Notes under the pieces: generated by a model | What the model saw: only the letters and a program-made list of their open reading frames with translations | Databases searched by the model: none | Told to the model about the DNA's origin: nothing | Part shown: piece after piece, positions 24,711-33,602 of the stretch | Position numbering within the stretch: position 1 is the stretch's first letter | Layout: each line of letters opens with the position of its first letter | Translations under genes and position numbers: made by a program | DNA from: Scytonematopsis contorta HA4267-MV1 | GTDB lineage: Bacteria > Cyanobacteriota > Cyanobacteriia > Cyanobacteriales > Nostocaceae | Direction: 5' to 3' | DNA: 64,000 nucleotides | Assembly: GCA_019359035.1 (NCBI GenBank) | Contig: JAHHIC010000031.1 | Coordinates: 1 to 64,000 of the forward strand

Positions 24711-26087
24711 TTATGCTTCCAGACCCTGAGAACTTTCGGGTCTAGTTATAACATTAGTCGCAGGACTTTCCTTCAAGGTTCCTGGCAACTGTACACCAAG
24801 CACCACTACTTGTATTACTGTGGATAGCGAATAAGCCAAAAACAACATGTGATTGCTTTGAAAATACCATGCGGCGCCTGCAAAAGGTGCAAATCCTAAT
24901 ATAGATCCGATTACAGCAGAGTTGCGAAGAGCAGACGGTTCTGCTATACCTACAAAATATCCTTCCAGTACGTTAGAAAATGCAGAAAATCCGAGCATGG
25001 AAAACAACCAAAAAACATGGATTTTAACTTTTTCGATGATTTCGGCGTGGTCAGTTAATAGCCCAAATACAGTATCGGGAAATAGCACACTTGCTACGGA
25101 TATGAATAGTGCTATCACCAAACAACTTCCTGTCGCAACTTGTAATAGGGGTATTAATTGTTCAATAGCTTTTTTACCTTTAAAGTTTCCGCTTAGAGTC
25201 TCTACGGAGAATTTTATTCCCTCAATCCCGAAGCTACCTATCATTATTACCTGCACAATCAAAGCATTTTCGGCAAGGATAGTCACCCCCATCATTGAAC
25301 TTAGGCTGATGAAGATGAAGAAAGCCGTCATATTAGCTAAAGACCTAATAAATATATCGCCATTAATGATAAAAATCGCTTTAAATGCTTGGGTGTCCCA
25401 AAGTTTTTCAATTGCAATTCTTACTTCTTCCCACTCAACATCCTGGCTCACTAAAATTGTGCCTGCCAGCAACATCAAGTATTGGCTAATTGTTTGAGAC
25501 AGCCCAGCCCCCGTACTTGCCCAATCCCATCGAATAATAAATAGGTAGTCGAACCCAATATTAGCGACGTTGGCTACCACAGTCATCAGCAACACCTTCT
25601 GACTTTGTTCCCGTCCGAGAAACCAGCCAATCATAACTACATTCAGAAAAATTGCAGGTGCTGCCCAAATGCGGGCATTAAAATAAGCAATACCAGAAGC
25701 TTTCACTTCTGGACTAGCACTCATGCTAGCAAACCATAGTTGTTGCACTGGGTACTGTAAAATCAGAATGATTAAACCTATGCCCAATGCGATTAAGCCA
25801 TTCCGCAGTCCCACTAGTAGCATCTTCTCTCGATCTTCTTGTCCAGTCGCAATAGCCGTTACTCCCGTGGTTGCCATTCGTAAGAATATAAACAGGGAGT
25901 AAATGCAGTTAAATAGAGTTGTACAGATAGTAACTCCAGCTAAATGATGAATTTGGGTTAGATGACCTAAGAAAGCTATACTGAACAAACCAGCCAAAGG
26001 CTCGGTAATATTGGAGAGTATATTAATAATAGACAGTCGGTAGAAGCGGCTGAGAAATTCATACTGTTTTGGTAGGGTAAGACTCAT
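24711..26087 (-). CDS. MATE-family exporter, paralogue 2
   Basis: A 458-residue polytopic protein, clearly a paralogue of the MATE gene at 7163-8521. Shared blocks include QYEFLSRFYRL, ILSNITEPLAGL, AFLGHL, HLAGV and a second-half LAENALIVQV. It also ends in a similar polar tail. It is convergent with the aminotransferase gene and divergent from the small Tat protein gene. Two MATE paralogues bracketing one synthetase operon suggest duplicated export capacity, or separate pumps for precursor and final product. About twelve hydrophobic segments, no signal peptide, normal length. Confidence 0.9.
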   Translation of the reverse strand: MSLTLPKQYEFLSRFYRLSIINILSNITEPLAGLFSIAFLGHLTQIHHLAGVTICTTLFNCIYSLFIFLRMATTGVTAIATGQEDREKMLLVGLRNGLIALGIGLIILILQYPVQQLWFASMSASPEVKASGIAYFNARIWAAPAIFLNVVMIGWFLGREQSQKVLLMTVVANVANIGFDYLFIIRWDWASTGAGLSQTISQYLMLLAGTILVSQDVEWEEVRIAIEKLWDTQAFKAIFIINGDIFIRSLANMTAFFIFISLSSMMGVTILAENALIVQVIMIGSFGIEGIKFSVETLSGNFKGKKAIEQLIPLLQVATGSCLVIALFISVASVLFPDTVFGLLTDHAEIIEKVKIHVFWLFSMLGFSAFSNVLEGYFVGIAEPSALRNSAVIGSILGFAPFAGAAWYFQSNHMLFLAYSLSTVIQVVVLGVQLPGTLKESPATNVITRPESSQGLEA

Positions 26088-26169
26088 GGATTGACTAAAG
26101 GAGTTACTAAATCGATTTCTTAATATTACTTTACACTATGTATATATTTAGATGTATATTTCCCTAGTT

Positions 26170-26211
26170 GTATAATGAGCTACATTATTTGTCCAATATC
26201 TACCGTAAATT
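26170..26211 (+). promoter_or_regulatory. ntcA box: candidate NtcA-activated promoter
   Basis: GTA-TAATGAGC-TAC at 26170-26183 fits the NtcA consensus GTAN8TAC. Exactly 22 bases later TAAATT at 26206-26211 fits the -10 element TAN3T. This is the canonical spacing of a class II NtcA promoter. It lies just before the ATG at 26221, which would give a very short leader, so translation might start further in. Confidence 0.5.
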
Positions 26212-26220
26212 CTTGATCTA

Positions 26221-26646
26221 ATGCTACGACGAAGTTTTTTAAAAGTGGGTTTTCTCACTACTATCTCTTGGTTCTTTTTGGAATCAACTACTTGGGCTTT
26301 TTCCAGTAATGCAATTCTTGCTCAATTATGTCAGAAGCTACTGAATTTGCCACACCTCAAAAGTTTCCAACTTATTGGAGAACGCTACCTGAAGTTGTAT
26401 CCAGAGGAGGCTGAATTGAAACACCTTCTTGCTGGGTTTCGTAACTATCTTCGTGAAACACATTTAGTGTTCACTGAAGGAGACGAGCAGTTCCAATCGT
26501 GGTATTATTGGCTACAAGGTGAAGTCAAAAAAGACTTTAAGCTTGGACAGATTGTTCAAGTAGATGGGTGGATTCTTTCCAAGACAGAAGCTCAATTGTG
26601 TGCTTTAGCTACATGTGTAGTACCATCAGTAGTCTTTCCCTCTTAA
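26221..26646 (+). CDS. Tat-type small subunit or partner of a GMC oxidoreductase
   Basis: A 141-residue protein starting MLRRSFLKVGFLTTISWFFL, a twin-arginine-like RRSFLK motif followed by a hydrophobic segment and a possible cleavage after TTWAFS. The mature part is helical and ends in VDGWILSKTEAQLCALA, a motif seen in small subunits encoded beside membrane or periplasmic GMC dehydrogenases. The next gene is exactly such an oxidoreductase, on the same strand. The likely role is Tat-dependent co-export or anchoring of the flavoenzyme, which has no signal of its own. Identification rests mainly on context and the short motif. A candidate NtcA promoter precedes it. Confidence 0.65.
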   Translation: MLRRSFLKVGFLTTISWFFLESTTWAFSSNAILAQLCQKLLNLPHLKSFQLIGERYLKLYPEEAELKHLLAGFRNYLRETHLVFTEGDEQFQSWYYWLQGEVKKDFKLGQIVQVDGWILSKTEAQLCALATCVVPSVVFPS

Positions 26647-26680
26647 CTCACAGTTGATCTTTGTAAATTTAAGAATATTT

Positions 26681-28267
26681 ATGCATATTGATACAAGAAC
26701 GTTAGAGAATAATACTTTGATAGAAGGTGATTTATGTATTATTGGTGCTGGTGCGGCAGGAATCAGTATCGCGCGCGAGTTGCTTGGTACTCCTAACAAA
26801 GTAATTCTCCTAGAGAGCGGTGGGTTTGAATATGATGAACAAACCCAGTCACTTTATGACGGTAAGAACATTGGCTTACCTTATTTTTCCTTGAAGGAAG
26901 CACGGTTACGCTTTTTTGGTGGAACGACAAACCACTGGGGTGGGATGTGTGCGCCTTTAGACCCGATTGACTTTGAGAAACGTGACTGGATACCATATAG
27001 TGGTTGGCCAATCAGTTTGGAAGATTTAGACCCCTATTATGCCCGTGCCCAAAAGGTTTGTGAGTTAGGACCATATCGGTACGACATGGAGTTCTGGCAA
27101 CAGCAGGAGCCAAATTTGAGTCCACTGCCATTTGATACATCAAAAATTTCTTACAAGATATTTCAATACAGTCCACCAACCCGCTTTGCCGAAGTGTATG
27201 GAGAGACACTGCTCAAAGCAAATAATATTGTGTTGTGGACTTATGCTAACGTAACAGCGATTGAAACCACTACTAATGCAGCAATGGTAACAGGAGTACG
27301 TATTAAGTGCCTCAACGGGAAGGAACATCAAGTTCAGGCACGGTATTATGTACTTGCTTGTGGAGGAATTGAGAACGCGCGTTTGCTATTGATTTCAAAT
27401 CAGACGGAAGCGCATGGGTTGGGAAATCGGCATGATTTAGTAGGGCGTTTTTTTATGGAACACGTCCACATAGCTTCTGCCCGTTTGCTAGTGCCATCCC
27501 CCTTACTTTGGGAACAATATCTTCTTCATCCAGAGTCAGAACCGAAAGTACACTTAACTTTGAATGAACAGGTACAGCGGGAACGTAAACTGTTAAATTG
27601 CACGTTTGATTTGTGTGCAACAGATTGTCGGGAAGTTGCCTTATTCAACGAATCACAACAATTTAATGAGGCTAATGAGAGATTTAAGGAAGAGATTAGG
27701 CTTTATTTGTCAGCACTACATGCGTGTGACAACAATGCTCTTTTGGTGGAAAAGCCTGAGCGCTTAAAGTCGTTAGATAATCAGAATGAGATAGCAACCA
27801 GTGAGCTTATTTTGTTTTCAATGTTAGAGCAAGCTCCTAACCCAACTTCACGTGTAATGCTCGATCAAGAGAAAGATATATTAGGTCTTTGTAAAATTAA
27901 GTTAGATTGGCGCCTAACAGACCTGCTTCGACAAACCACTGAGGAAGCAAACCAGCTAATGGCCTACGAACTAGGTCGTTCGGGGTTGGGTCGTCTTCAA
28001 CTATTGAAGTGGCTCATTCAAGAGGATCGTTCTTGGCCGCAATTTCCTCAAATTTTGAGAGGGGGTTGGCATCACATGGGTACAACACGTATGAGTACTA
28101 ATCCTAAAACTGGTGTTGTCAACCCTAACTGTCAGGTTTATGGAGTTAGTAACCTGTATGTTGCTGGCTCATCTGTTTATCCAACAGCTGGTACGGCTAA
28201 CCCCACCCTAACACTAGTGGCATTAGCTATACGGCTAGCAGATCACCTTAAAACGTTGCTCCTTTAA
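26681..28267 (+). CDS. GMC-family FAD-dependent oxidoreductase
   Basis: A 528-residue flavoenzyme. The dinucleotide fold is IIGAGAAGISIAREL at residues 20-34, a GGTTNHWGG FAD-covering segment is near residue 90, and the C-terminal GMC block WHHMGTTRMS near 463 is followed by LYVAGSSVYPTAGTANPT. Such enzymes oxidise alcohols, sugars or polyols and pass electrons to FAD and then to O2 or a respiratory carrier. There is no signal peptide, so it probably uses the Tat signal of the small partner encoded just upstream. The ATG at 26681 is preferred over a TTG at 26654. The 3' end overlaps the convergent glycosyltransferase gene by 33 bases. Substrate unknown. Confidence 0.85.
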   Translation: MHIDTRTLENNTLIEGDLCIIGAGAAGISIARELLGTPNKVILLESGGFEYDEQTQSLYDGKNIGLPYFSLKEARLRFFGGTTNHWGGMCAPLDPIDFEKRDWIPYSGWPISLEDLDPYYARAQKVCELGPYRYDMEFWQQQEPNLSPLPFDTSKISYKIFQYSPPTRFAEVYGETLLKANNIVLWTYANVTAIETTTNAAMVTGVRIKCLNGKEHQVQARYYVLACGGIENARLLLISNQTEAHGLGNRHDLVGRFFMEHVHIASARLLVPSPLLWEQYLLHPESEPKVHLTLNEQVQRERKLLNCTFDLCATDCREVALFNESQQFNEANERFKEEIRLYLSALHACDNNALLVEKPERLKSLDNQNEIATSELILFSMLEQAPNPTSRVMLDQEKDILGLCKIKLDWRLTDLLRQTTEEANQLMAYELGRSGLGRLQLLKWLIQEDRSWPQFPQILRGGWHHMGTTRMSTNPKTGVVNPNCQVYGVSNLYVAGSSVYPTAGTANPTLTLVALAIRLADHLKTLLL

Positions 28268-29719
28268 TTTATCCAAACATTGATTGATTAATGACTCATT
28301 ATTAACTTTCTCAGCAACTTTAAGAAGATACCAATAAATACGCCAATGCGGAAAACTAAGTTCAAGCGCTCTCAGAAATGCAGTAATTGCTTTCGTTTCA
28401 TTTTTTTGATATTGCCAAGTTAATCCTGCCCAGAAATGTAAATAAGCATCATCTTGGTAAAACTCCTGATACTGATAAATTCCTCCTGCATTAATATTAC
28501 ATATAACAGATGAAGAAGCAGCAATTTGTTGGTCGCTTAGTAATAATTCATCTATATCTTTTCCTAGAAAACTGTTCTTAAAAATGTTTCCTAAAGAGCC
28601 TAATGATTCAATAAAAGCTTCTGCTCCTGAAAGGTTTATAGCTCTAGCAAACTTATGTTCTGTCTTAGGAGAATTGCATAGCTCCTCGTACAACTTAACA
28701 AATTCCCGTGCCATATTTTTGGGATTAAAAGTTTTTTCAGCATATTGTCTGGCATTGTTTCCTAAACGTTTTCTTTCTTCAGGATAATTATAAAGAAATT
28801 CTATAGCCGCTTGATACTCATCCTCACTATTAACAATTAATCCAGTCTCTTGATGAGTAACTATTTTTTGAACTCCACCATAGGGGAAAATTACTGGAGG
28901 AATTCCGGCTAACATTGCTTCTTGCAAAACCATTTCAGCCGCCGAGTAGTTATTTGGGCAAAGTGGATAACCAAAAACATCTATATTTTCTAAAATAGAT
29001 TTTATGTCTTCTGCATAACTACGGAAATCAAACTTTTCTCTAATATTGAAACGAATTGCTTGTTGTTCTAGATTTTTAAGTCCTGTTGGATAACCGCAAA
29101 CAATAAAACAAATATTAGGAACATTAATATTTGCACACATTTCAACATAATTTGGATGAAGTTTTACAGGAGTTGTTGTTCCAATATAGCCAACATTAAA
29201 AGTCGCATGGTCATGTTTTTTAATACCTTGAATTCTATCCACGTCAGTGACTGCATAAATGAATTTTATCTTATTCTCATTCGACGTTGTAACTAAGTTA
29301 TTTGAATATAATTTATCTATTGTATAAGGGGTACACGCTACAAAAGTATCAGCAAAATCAATGGCTTCTTTGGTAATTACTTGGGGAACCGTATCACCTG
29401 CTGCATGACACCACATTAAAATTCTACTTGGGGGTAAATCTAATTGTAAAAACTGGTAGAGAGCAGGATTATTCCAATAATGAATATGAATCACATCTGC
29501 TCGTTTAAGTTCTGTTATTATTTGTTGTGACGACGGATTCTCTATAACATCAAATAGTTTAACCTGCTGCTCTAAATTCACTCCTAATGGCTCAACTGGC
29601 AATAAAGAAATAATAGACTGTTGAATTATTTCATATTGAGAGAGAGCTTTAGCTAAAGTTATCATAGCTCTTGAAGCTCCCCCAGTTTCTACCGATTGAA
29701 TAACGTGAACTATTTTCAT
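28235..29719 (-). CDS. GT4-type glycosyltransferase with a helical C-terminal extension
   Basis: A 494-residue protein. The first 360 residues are a GT-B glycosyltransferase: N-terminal MKIVHVIQSVETGGASRAMI, GYIGTTTPVKLHP in the middle, and the donor-site signature YSAAEMVLQEAMLAGIPPVI with its Glu residues. The last 130 residues add a helical region with a TPR-like repeat (YLHFWAGLTWQYQKNETKAI, then AFLRALELSFPHWRIYWYLL), which may bind a carrier or partner. It is the last of three genes in the same direction after the Gfo/Idh and DegT genes. The set suggests that an amino or deoxy sugar is made and then transferred. The acceptor could be the peptide product or a polysaccharide. Confidence 0.83.
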   Translation of the reverse strand: MKIVHVIQSVETGGASRAMITLAKALSQYEIIQQSIISLLPVEPLGVNLEQQVKLFDVIENPSSQQIITELKRADVIHIHYWNNPALYQFLQLDLPPSRILMWCHAAGDTVPQVITKEAIDFADTFVACTPYTIDKLYSNNLVTTSNENKIKFIYAVTDVDRIQGIKKHDHATFNVGYIGTTTPVKLHPNYVEMCANINVPNICFIVCGYPTGLKNLEQQAIRFNIREKFDFRSYAEDIKSILENIDVFGYPLCPNNYSAAEMVLQEAMLAGIPPVIFPYGGVQKIVTHQETGLIVNSEDEYQAAIEFLYNYPEERKRLGNNARQYAEKTFNPKNMAREFVKLYEELCNSPKTEHKFARAINLSGAEAFIESLGSLGNIFKNSFLGKDIDELLLSDQQIAASSSVICNINAGGIYQYQEFYQDDAYLHFWAGLTWQYQKNETKAITAFLRALELSFPHWRIYWYLLKVAEKVNNESLINQCLDKLKEQRFKVIC

Positions 29720-29845
29720 AAGATAAAAGTAAAGTTATTGAATTGAAAAAAGATTTAGAAATTCTCTCGCCAAAAGTAGCTTGAGAATTTCATTCACGAG
29801 TATTGGGTTTAAATCTAGAGGTGCAATTGCTGCATCCATTTTTAT

Positions 29846-31033
29846 CTAATGGAGAGCAATATGCTTATCTTCTTGCTCTAACCGACTTGCCGCATACTCA
29901 GCTACTTTTCTTACCGCCGTTTTTGTTCCATTAAGAACATCTTCAGGCAGTTTCACAGGTGCGTGTAAGGTAATTGTACGCGGAACTACCTGCTGTGCAG
30001 TTGTGCAAGGACGCTTTAGGATAAATTTAGAGTTACCCGGCCATTGAAAAATAGCTTGGTTTTGCAGTAAAGGCCAATAGTGATCTGGTTCTACTGGAAT
30101 ACCCTGCGCTTGCAGTTGTTCTTCTATTACTTTGGTTGGTAAGCTATGGAACCAAGCTTCGTCTAACTTGAATACAATTTTCCAATAAGCTCGTTTTGAA
30201 CGTGGCGCCACTGCTTGCGGAATAAAACCGGAAAATGCAAAGTTTTCCTCCAGTTGCTGGCACGTATGTGTTAAAGTATCCCACTTCTCGTCAAATCTTT
30301 GTAATTGAGCCAGCGCTAGTGTCATTGCAACAGGGTGCGGACGAAATTTCAAACCTACGGCGTTACCATTCCAAGAATTTTGCTTGAGGTCTGCTGGAAC
30401 ACGGTTTACATGCCCGAAAATCAGTAATTTATCTCTCAGTTCTACATCGTCGGTAACAGCACACCCCAACTCTCCACCAGAAATAAGTTTTTTCAGTCCT
30501 AACGAAAAGCAGGTAATATCAGCCCAATTAGCCAGTGGTTTCTCCTTGTAGATGGCGCCGTGAGCATGGGAGGCATCGGAAATGATGGGCAAGTCACATA
30601 CAGCACGTATCTCATCAAAAAGTGCCGGAACACCCCCTGGATTCAGAACTAAAATCGCCTTTGTTCTTTCTGTTCGACATCTGGCAATGTCTTGGGGGTC
30701 GATTGTTAAACTGTCGGGTAAGCAATCACAAGGAACGACTCTGGCGCCTAAAGCAATGACGGCTGCAACCATTCCATGAAAGCCATAATCACACACTATC
30801 ACATCATCTCCGGCTCTAACACCGATAGCCCATAAGGCTGTGTGAATAGCTGCTGTGCCGTTGTTAAAAGCAACTGCGTATTTGCTTTTTGTGAAGCAAG
30901 CAAATTGCTGTTCAAATTCTTCTAAAATTCCCCCAGAAACGACTGATAACGACCCTTTAGAAAGTTGGCTACAAACTGCCTCAAGGTCTTCTTCTCGAAC
31001 ATCTTGCCAGGAGTCACACCATGTTTTAGACAT
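29846..31033 (-). CDS. DegT/DnrJ/EryC1-family sugar aminotransferase
   Basis: A 395-residue PLP aminotransferase of the DegT/DnrJ/EryC1/StrS family. It shows FNNGTAAIHTAL for PLP phosphate binding, the ISDASHAHG aspartate segment, and the Schiff-base Lys182 in SLGLKKLISGGELG, aligning with the family signature SFHxxKxxTxGEGG. These enzymes transaminate keto-sugars or inosose units for amino-sugar biosynthesis. The preceding gene in the operon is a Gfo/Idh dehydrogenase that could supply the keto sugar. A glycosyltransferase follows. The glycine-rich tail of the signature differs slightly (GELG for GEGG). Substrate cannot be told from sequence. Confidence 0.87.
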   Translation of the reverse strand: MSKTWCDSWQDVREEDLEAVCSQLSKGSLSVVSGGILEEFEQQFACFTKSKYAVAFNNGTAAIHTALWAIGVRAGDDVIVCDYGFHGMVAAVIALGARVVPCDCLPDSLTIDPQDIARCRTERTKAILVLNPGGVPALFDEIRAVCDLPIISDASHAHGAIYKEKPLANWADITCFSLGLKKLISGGELGCAVTDDVELRDKLLIFGHVNRVPADLKQNSWNGNAVGLKFRPHPVAMTLALAQLQRFDEKWDTLTHTCQQLEENFAFSGFIPQAVAPRSKRAYWKIVFKLDEAWFHSLPTKVIEEQLQAQGIPVEPDHYWPLLQNQAIFQWPGNSKFILKRPCTTAQQVVPRTITLHAPVKLPEDVLNGTKTAVRKVAEYAASRLEQEDKHIALH

Positions 31034-31090
31034 TTTAGTAATCTCGTCCGTAATAAAAACAACTAAACCTTTAGAACAAATCCTTATTTG

Positions 31091-32173
31091 TTATGCTCCA
31101 GAAGAAGTTTCAACTAAGACAGTATTGCCCGACCGGGCTGAATCATATAAATGCTGGATCAGGTTGACTACTTTGAGGGCATGTTTAATATCCACTCCGT
31201 CTTGTGGAAGCTGACTCCATATTTGTTCGACAAAAGCTCTCGCTTGATGGCAGTGGGAGTTTCCGTAATAATCAATACCTGGAGGTGATACAAACCCTGA
31301 CTCACGCGACTCTTCAAATTTATTTTTCCAAGCCTGCATGGATGTTTTATTGTTTAGCTCAAACCGATGAATGGTGTTCGGATATGCGATATCAAAAGCA
31401 ATAACCCCCTCTGTACCAATTATTTCTATATAGCTTTCCCACTCGCCACCGCCAGCACCAGTGATTGTGAGATTACCCAAGGCTTTACATTCAAAGACTA
31501 TTGAAGCAGTGAAAGTATCTTCGGTTTCCATAATTTTAGCGTTTGCTAAATTTGCCATTTCTGCCTTCACTCTTTTCACTGAACCCACGAGCCAGAGAAG
31601 CAAATCAACAATGTGATATGCCTGATTAATGAGAACCGATCCCCCTTCCCCACTCCATAAACCGCGCCACGGGCTATCAGTATAGTATTCTTTACTCCGG
31701 ACACATTCCAAATGGGATCGGGTCATAACTATATTTCCTAGTTCATTATCAAGTATTAGCTGTTTAATACAACATAAGATAGGGTCGAAGTGATGCTGTG
31801 ATACTGGCATGACAACAACCCCTTTACTTTGCATAGATGTCATTACTTCTGTCCCGTCTTCAGGCTTGATAACAAAAGGCTTTTCTACAAGTACGTGCTT
31901 ACCAGAAGCTATCGCCTGTAATGCCATTGATGCGTGTAGGTAATGAGGAACAGCAAGAGAGATTGAAGTTACTTTAGGGTCGTTCAAAACATCTTGGTAA
32001 TTTGTTGTTACATGCTGTATACCAAAACGACTCGCCAGTTCTTCAGTTCTCTCTCTAAGAATGTCGTTTGCATAGTAAAGTGTTACTCCTGGTATCCGCG
32101 CGAAGGCATCGGCGTGATTAGAAGATACTCGCCCACAACCTACAATTGCGTGATAAATTTGTGTATTACTCAA
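31091..32173 (-). CDS. Gfo/Idh/MocA-family oxidoreductase
   Basis: A 360-residue NAD(P)-dependent dehydrogenase. The Rossmann motif VGCGRVSSNH is at residues 11-20, the conserved EKP at 97-99 (HVLVEKPF), and the C-terminal alpha/beta domain carries the expected GGSVLINQAYHIVDLLLW with the catalytic His. Family members oxidise or reduce sugars and inositols. It is the first gene of a minus-strand run leading to the DegT aminotransferase (57 bases away) and a glycosyltransferase. A dehydrogenase plus DegT pair is the known logic for 3-amino sugars such as kanosamine, but substrate identity here is inference. Confidence 0.87.
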   Translation of the reverse strand: MSNTQIYHAIVGCGRVSSNHADAFARIPGVTLYYANDILRERTEELASRFGIQHVTTNYQDVLNDPKVTSISLAVPHYLHASMALQAIASGKHVLVEKPFVIKPEDGTEVMTSMQSKGVVVMPVSQHHFDPILCCIKQLILDNELGNIVMTRSHLECVRSKEYYTDSPWRGLWSGEGGSVLINQAYHIVDLLLWLVGSVKRVKAEMANLANAKIMETEDTFTASIVFECKALGNLTITGAGGGEWESYIEIIGTEGVIAFDIAYPNTIHRFELNNKTSMQAWKNKFEESRESGFVSPPGIDYYGNSHCHQARAFVEQIWSQLPQDGVDIKHALKVVNLIQHLYDSARSGNTVLVETSSGA

Positions 32174-32503
32174 GATACTCTTCCTTCTTAAATTTGATTT
32201 AAAATTTATCTTACCAACAAATATACTTGATGTTAATCGCTAAACAACCCGCATTTATCACAAAGTTTAAGAAAACAGAGAGCAAAAACTGCCAAAATAG
32301 CCAAAATATATGTTATGTAATTTTTATATGAAGATGCACATTATTACTAGTCTTAGCCTCTGCGTGGAAGAGGTTGGGGGGATTGAATTTGTTGCAGCTT
32401 TATATTAAATTAGTATTACATAAGAATTGCCGCAGTTAAAAGTATATTTAATTGCACAGAGAATAAAGCTATTCAACTGAATCTAGGTAGTTAAATTATA
32501 TTT
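32174..32503. other. intergenic region before the AraC and sugar genes
   Basis: AT-rich DNA lies between the Gfo/Idh gene and the AraC regulator. I see no gene, strong terminator or clear operator. It should hold the promoter of the Gfo/Idh-DegT-glycosyltransferase run. Confidence 0.4.
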
Positions 32504-33466
32504 TTATATTTCTGACTGTTTTTCTGATTCAGCAAAATCGACTATTTTCTCAGATAATGAATCACCACGTAAAATTTTAGGTGTTAGTCCGATGTGTCGG
32601 CGCATCAAGCGGGTTAAATGGCTTTGGTCTGCAAATCCTGTATTGACGGCAACTTCTGCAATCGACAGCTTAGTATGAGTCAGCAACATTTTTGCTTTAG
32701 CGATTCGATGAGTAATTATATACTGATGTGGAGCTAAACCAGTTGATTTTTTGAACAAAGTCATAAAGTAAGAAGGACTGATACCTACTAAATCAGCGAG
32801 CGCTTCTAATGAAAGTTCTTCACTAAGGTTGTCATTTATGTAGTCAATTACTAAGGCCAGTTTACGCGCTGATAATCCAGCTTTCATCTGTATCGGCTTG
32901 CTACCGGCAACTGAATAATGTCTGACAATGTGTGCAAGAAGTGTATGAGTTAATGACTCAGCATAAACAAGATTAGGTGGTATATCCTGCTCAAATTCCG
33001 CAATCAGTCCAAATATTAGTTGCCGAAGCAATTCATCACGAAAATGAAAGCGTGGTATCAGTTCTAAATTTCCGCGATGATTCATCTGTTCTGCAATTCG
33101 AGAGACAAAAATCGGGTCAATCCCTAATAGAAGTAACTCAACTTGCTCACTCCAGGATGGTGCAGCAAAAAAACCGCATGGGTTGACAATCACGTCTCCT
33201 TGCGAAAAAAGTGATGTTTTGTGTCTACCGTCAATTTTCCAGTTCAAACTGGCAGAACTTCCCGAATGAACTACAATGATGTGTTTTGCTGCTTTGACTG
33301 ATGTGTTACTAGCTTCAAAATTTGGCTGTTCAAGATTACGTTCAACGATGGTTCCCTTAAGTAAAGAACCACTACCAGAAAGATTGAGCAAGCTTGGCTT
33401 GATTAATGAACGTTGTGTCTGTTCTAACTTATGGGCTGCTCTATCTTCGGGAAGATTAAATGTCAT
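32504..33466 (-). CDS. AraC-family transcriptional regulator
   Basis: From the ATG at 33466 this gives 320 residues; a TTG at 33529 would add 21. The N-terminal part is a cupin-like sensing domain (HIIVVHSGSSASLNWKIDG, GDVIVNPCGFFAAP). The C-terminal 100 residues hold two HTH motifs of the AraC/XylS type: LSLEALADLVGISPSYFMTL and the second helix pair IAEVAVNTGFADQSHLTRLM followed by IGLTPKILR. In cyanobacteria similar regulators (PchR-like) control siderophore genes, others control sugar or stress genes. It is the nearest regulator to the natural-product locus and on the same strand as the sugar genes, so it is a candidate pathway regulator. Confidence 0.85.
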   Translation of the reverse strand: MTFNLPEDRAAHKLEQTQRSLIKPSLLNLSGSGSLLKGTIVERNLEQPNFEASNTSVKAAKHIIVVHSGSSASLNWKIDGRHKTSLFSQGDVIVNPCGFFAAPSWSEQVELLLLGIDPIFVSRIAEQMNHRGNLELIPRFHFRDELLRQLIFGLIAEFEQDIPPNLVYAESLTHTLLAHIVRHYSVAGSKPIQMKAGLSARKLALVIDYINDNLSEELSLEALADLVGISPSYFMTLFKKSTGLAPHQYIITHRIAKAKMLLTHTKLSIAEVAVNTGFADQSHLTRLMRRHIGLTPKILRGDSLSEKIVDFAESEKQSEI

Positions 33467-33602
33467 TGCCTGTACCCAAACTACCTCAATACCATATCTT
33501 AAATTAAGCGATAACAACAATATCCCCAATTTCTTGAAAAATCAGGGATTTCAGTCTTTTGATAGAGATATTTGCTTTTTAGTAACAATTAACAAAAATA
33601 AT

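Noticed and set aside
24922-25497. 191-codon open frame on the plus strand opposite the second MATE gene
   Set aside because: It is fully antisense to a well-supported transporter gene and has the composition of a mirror frame, with no recognisable domain.
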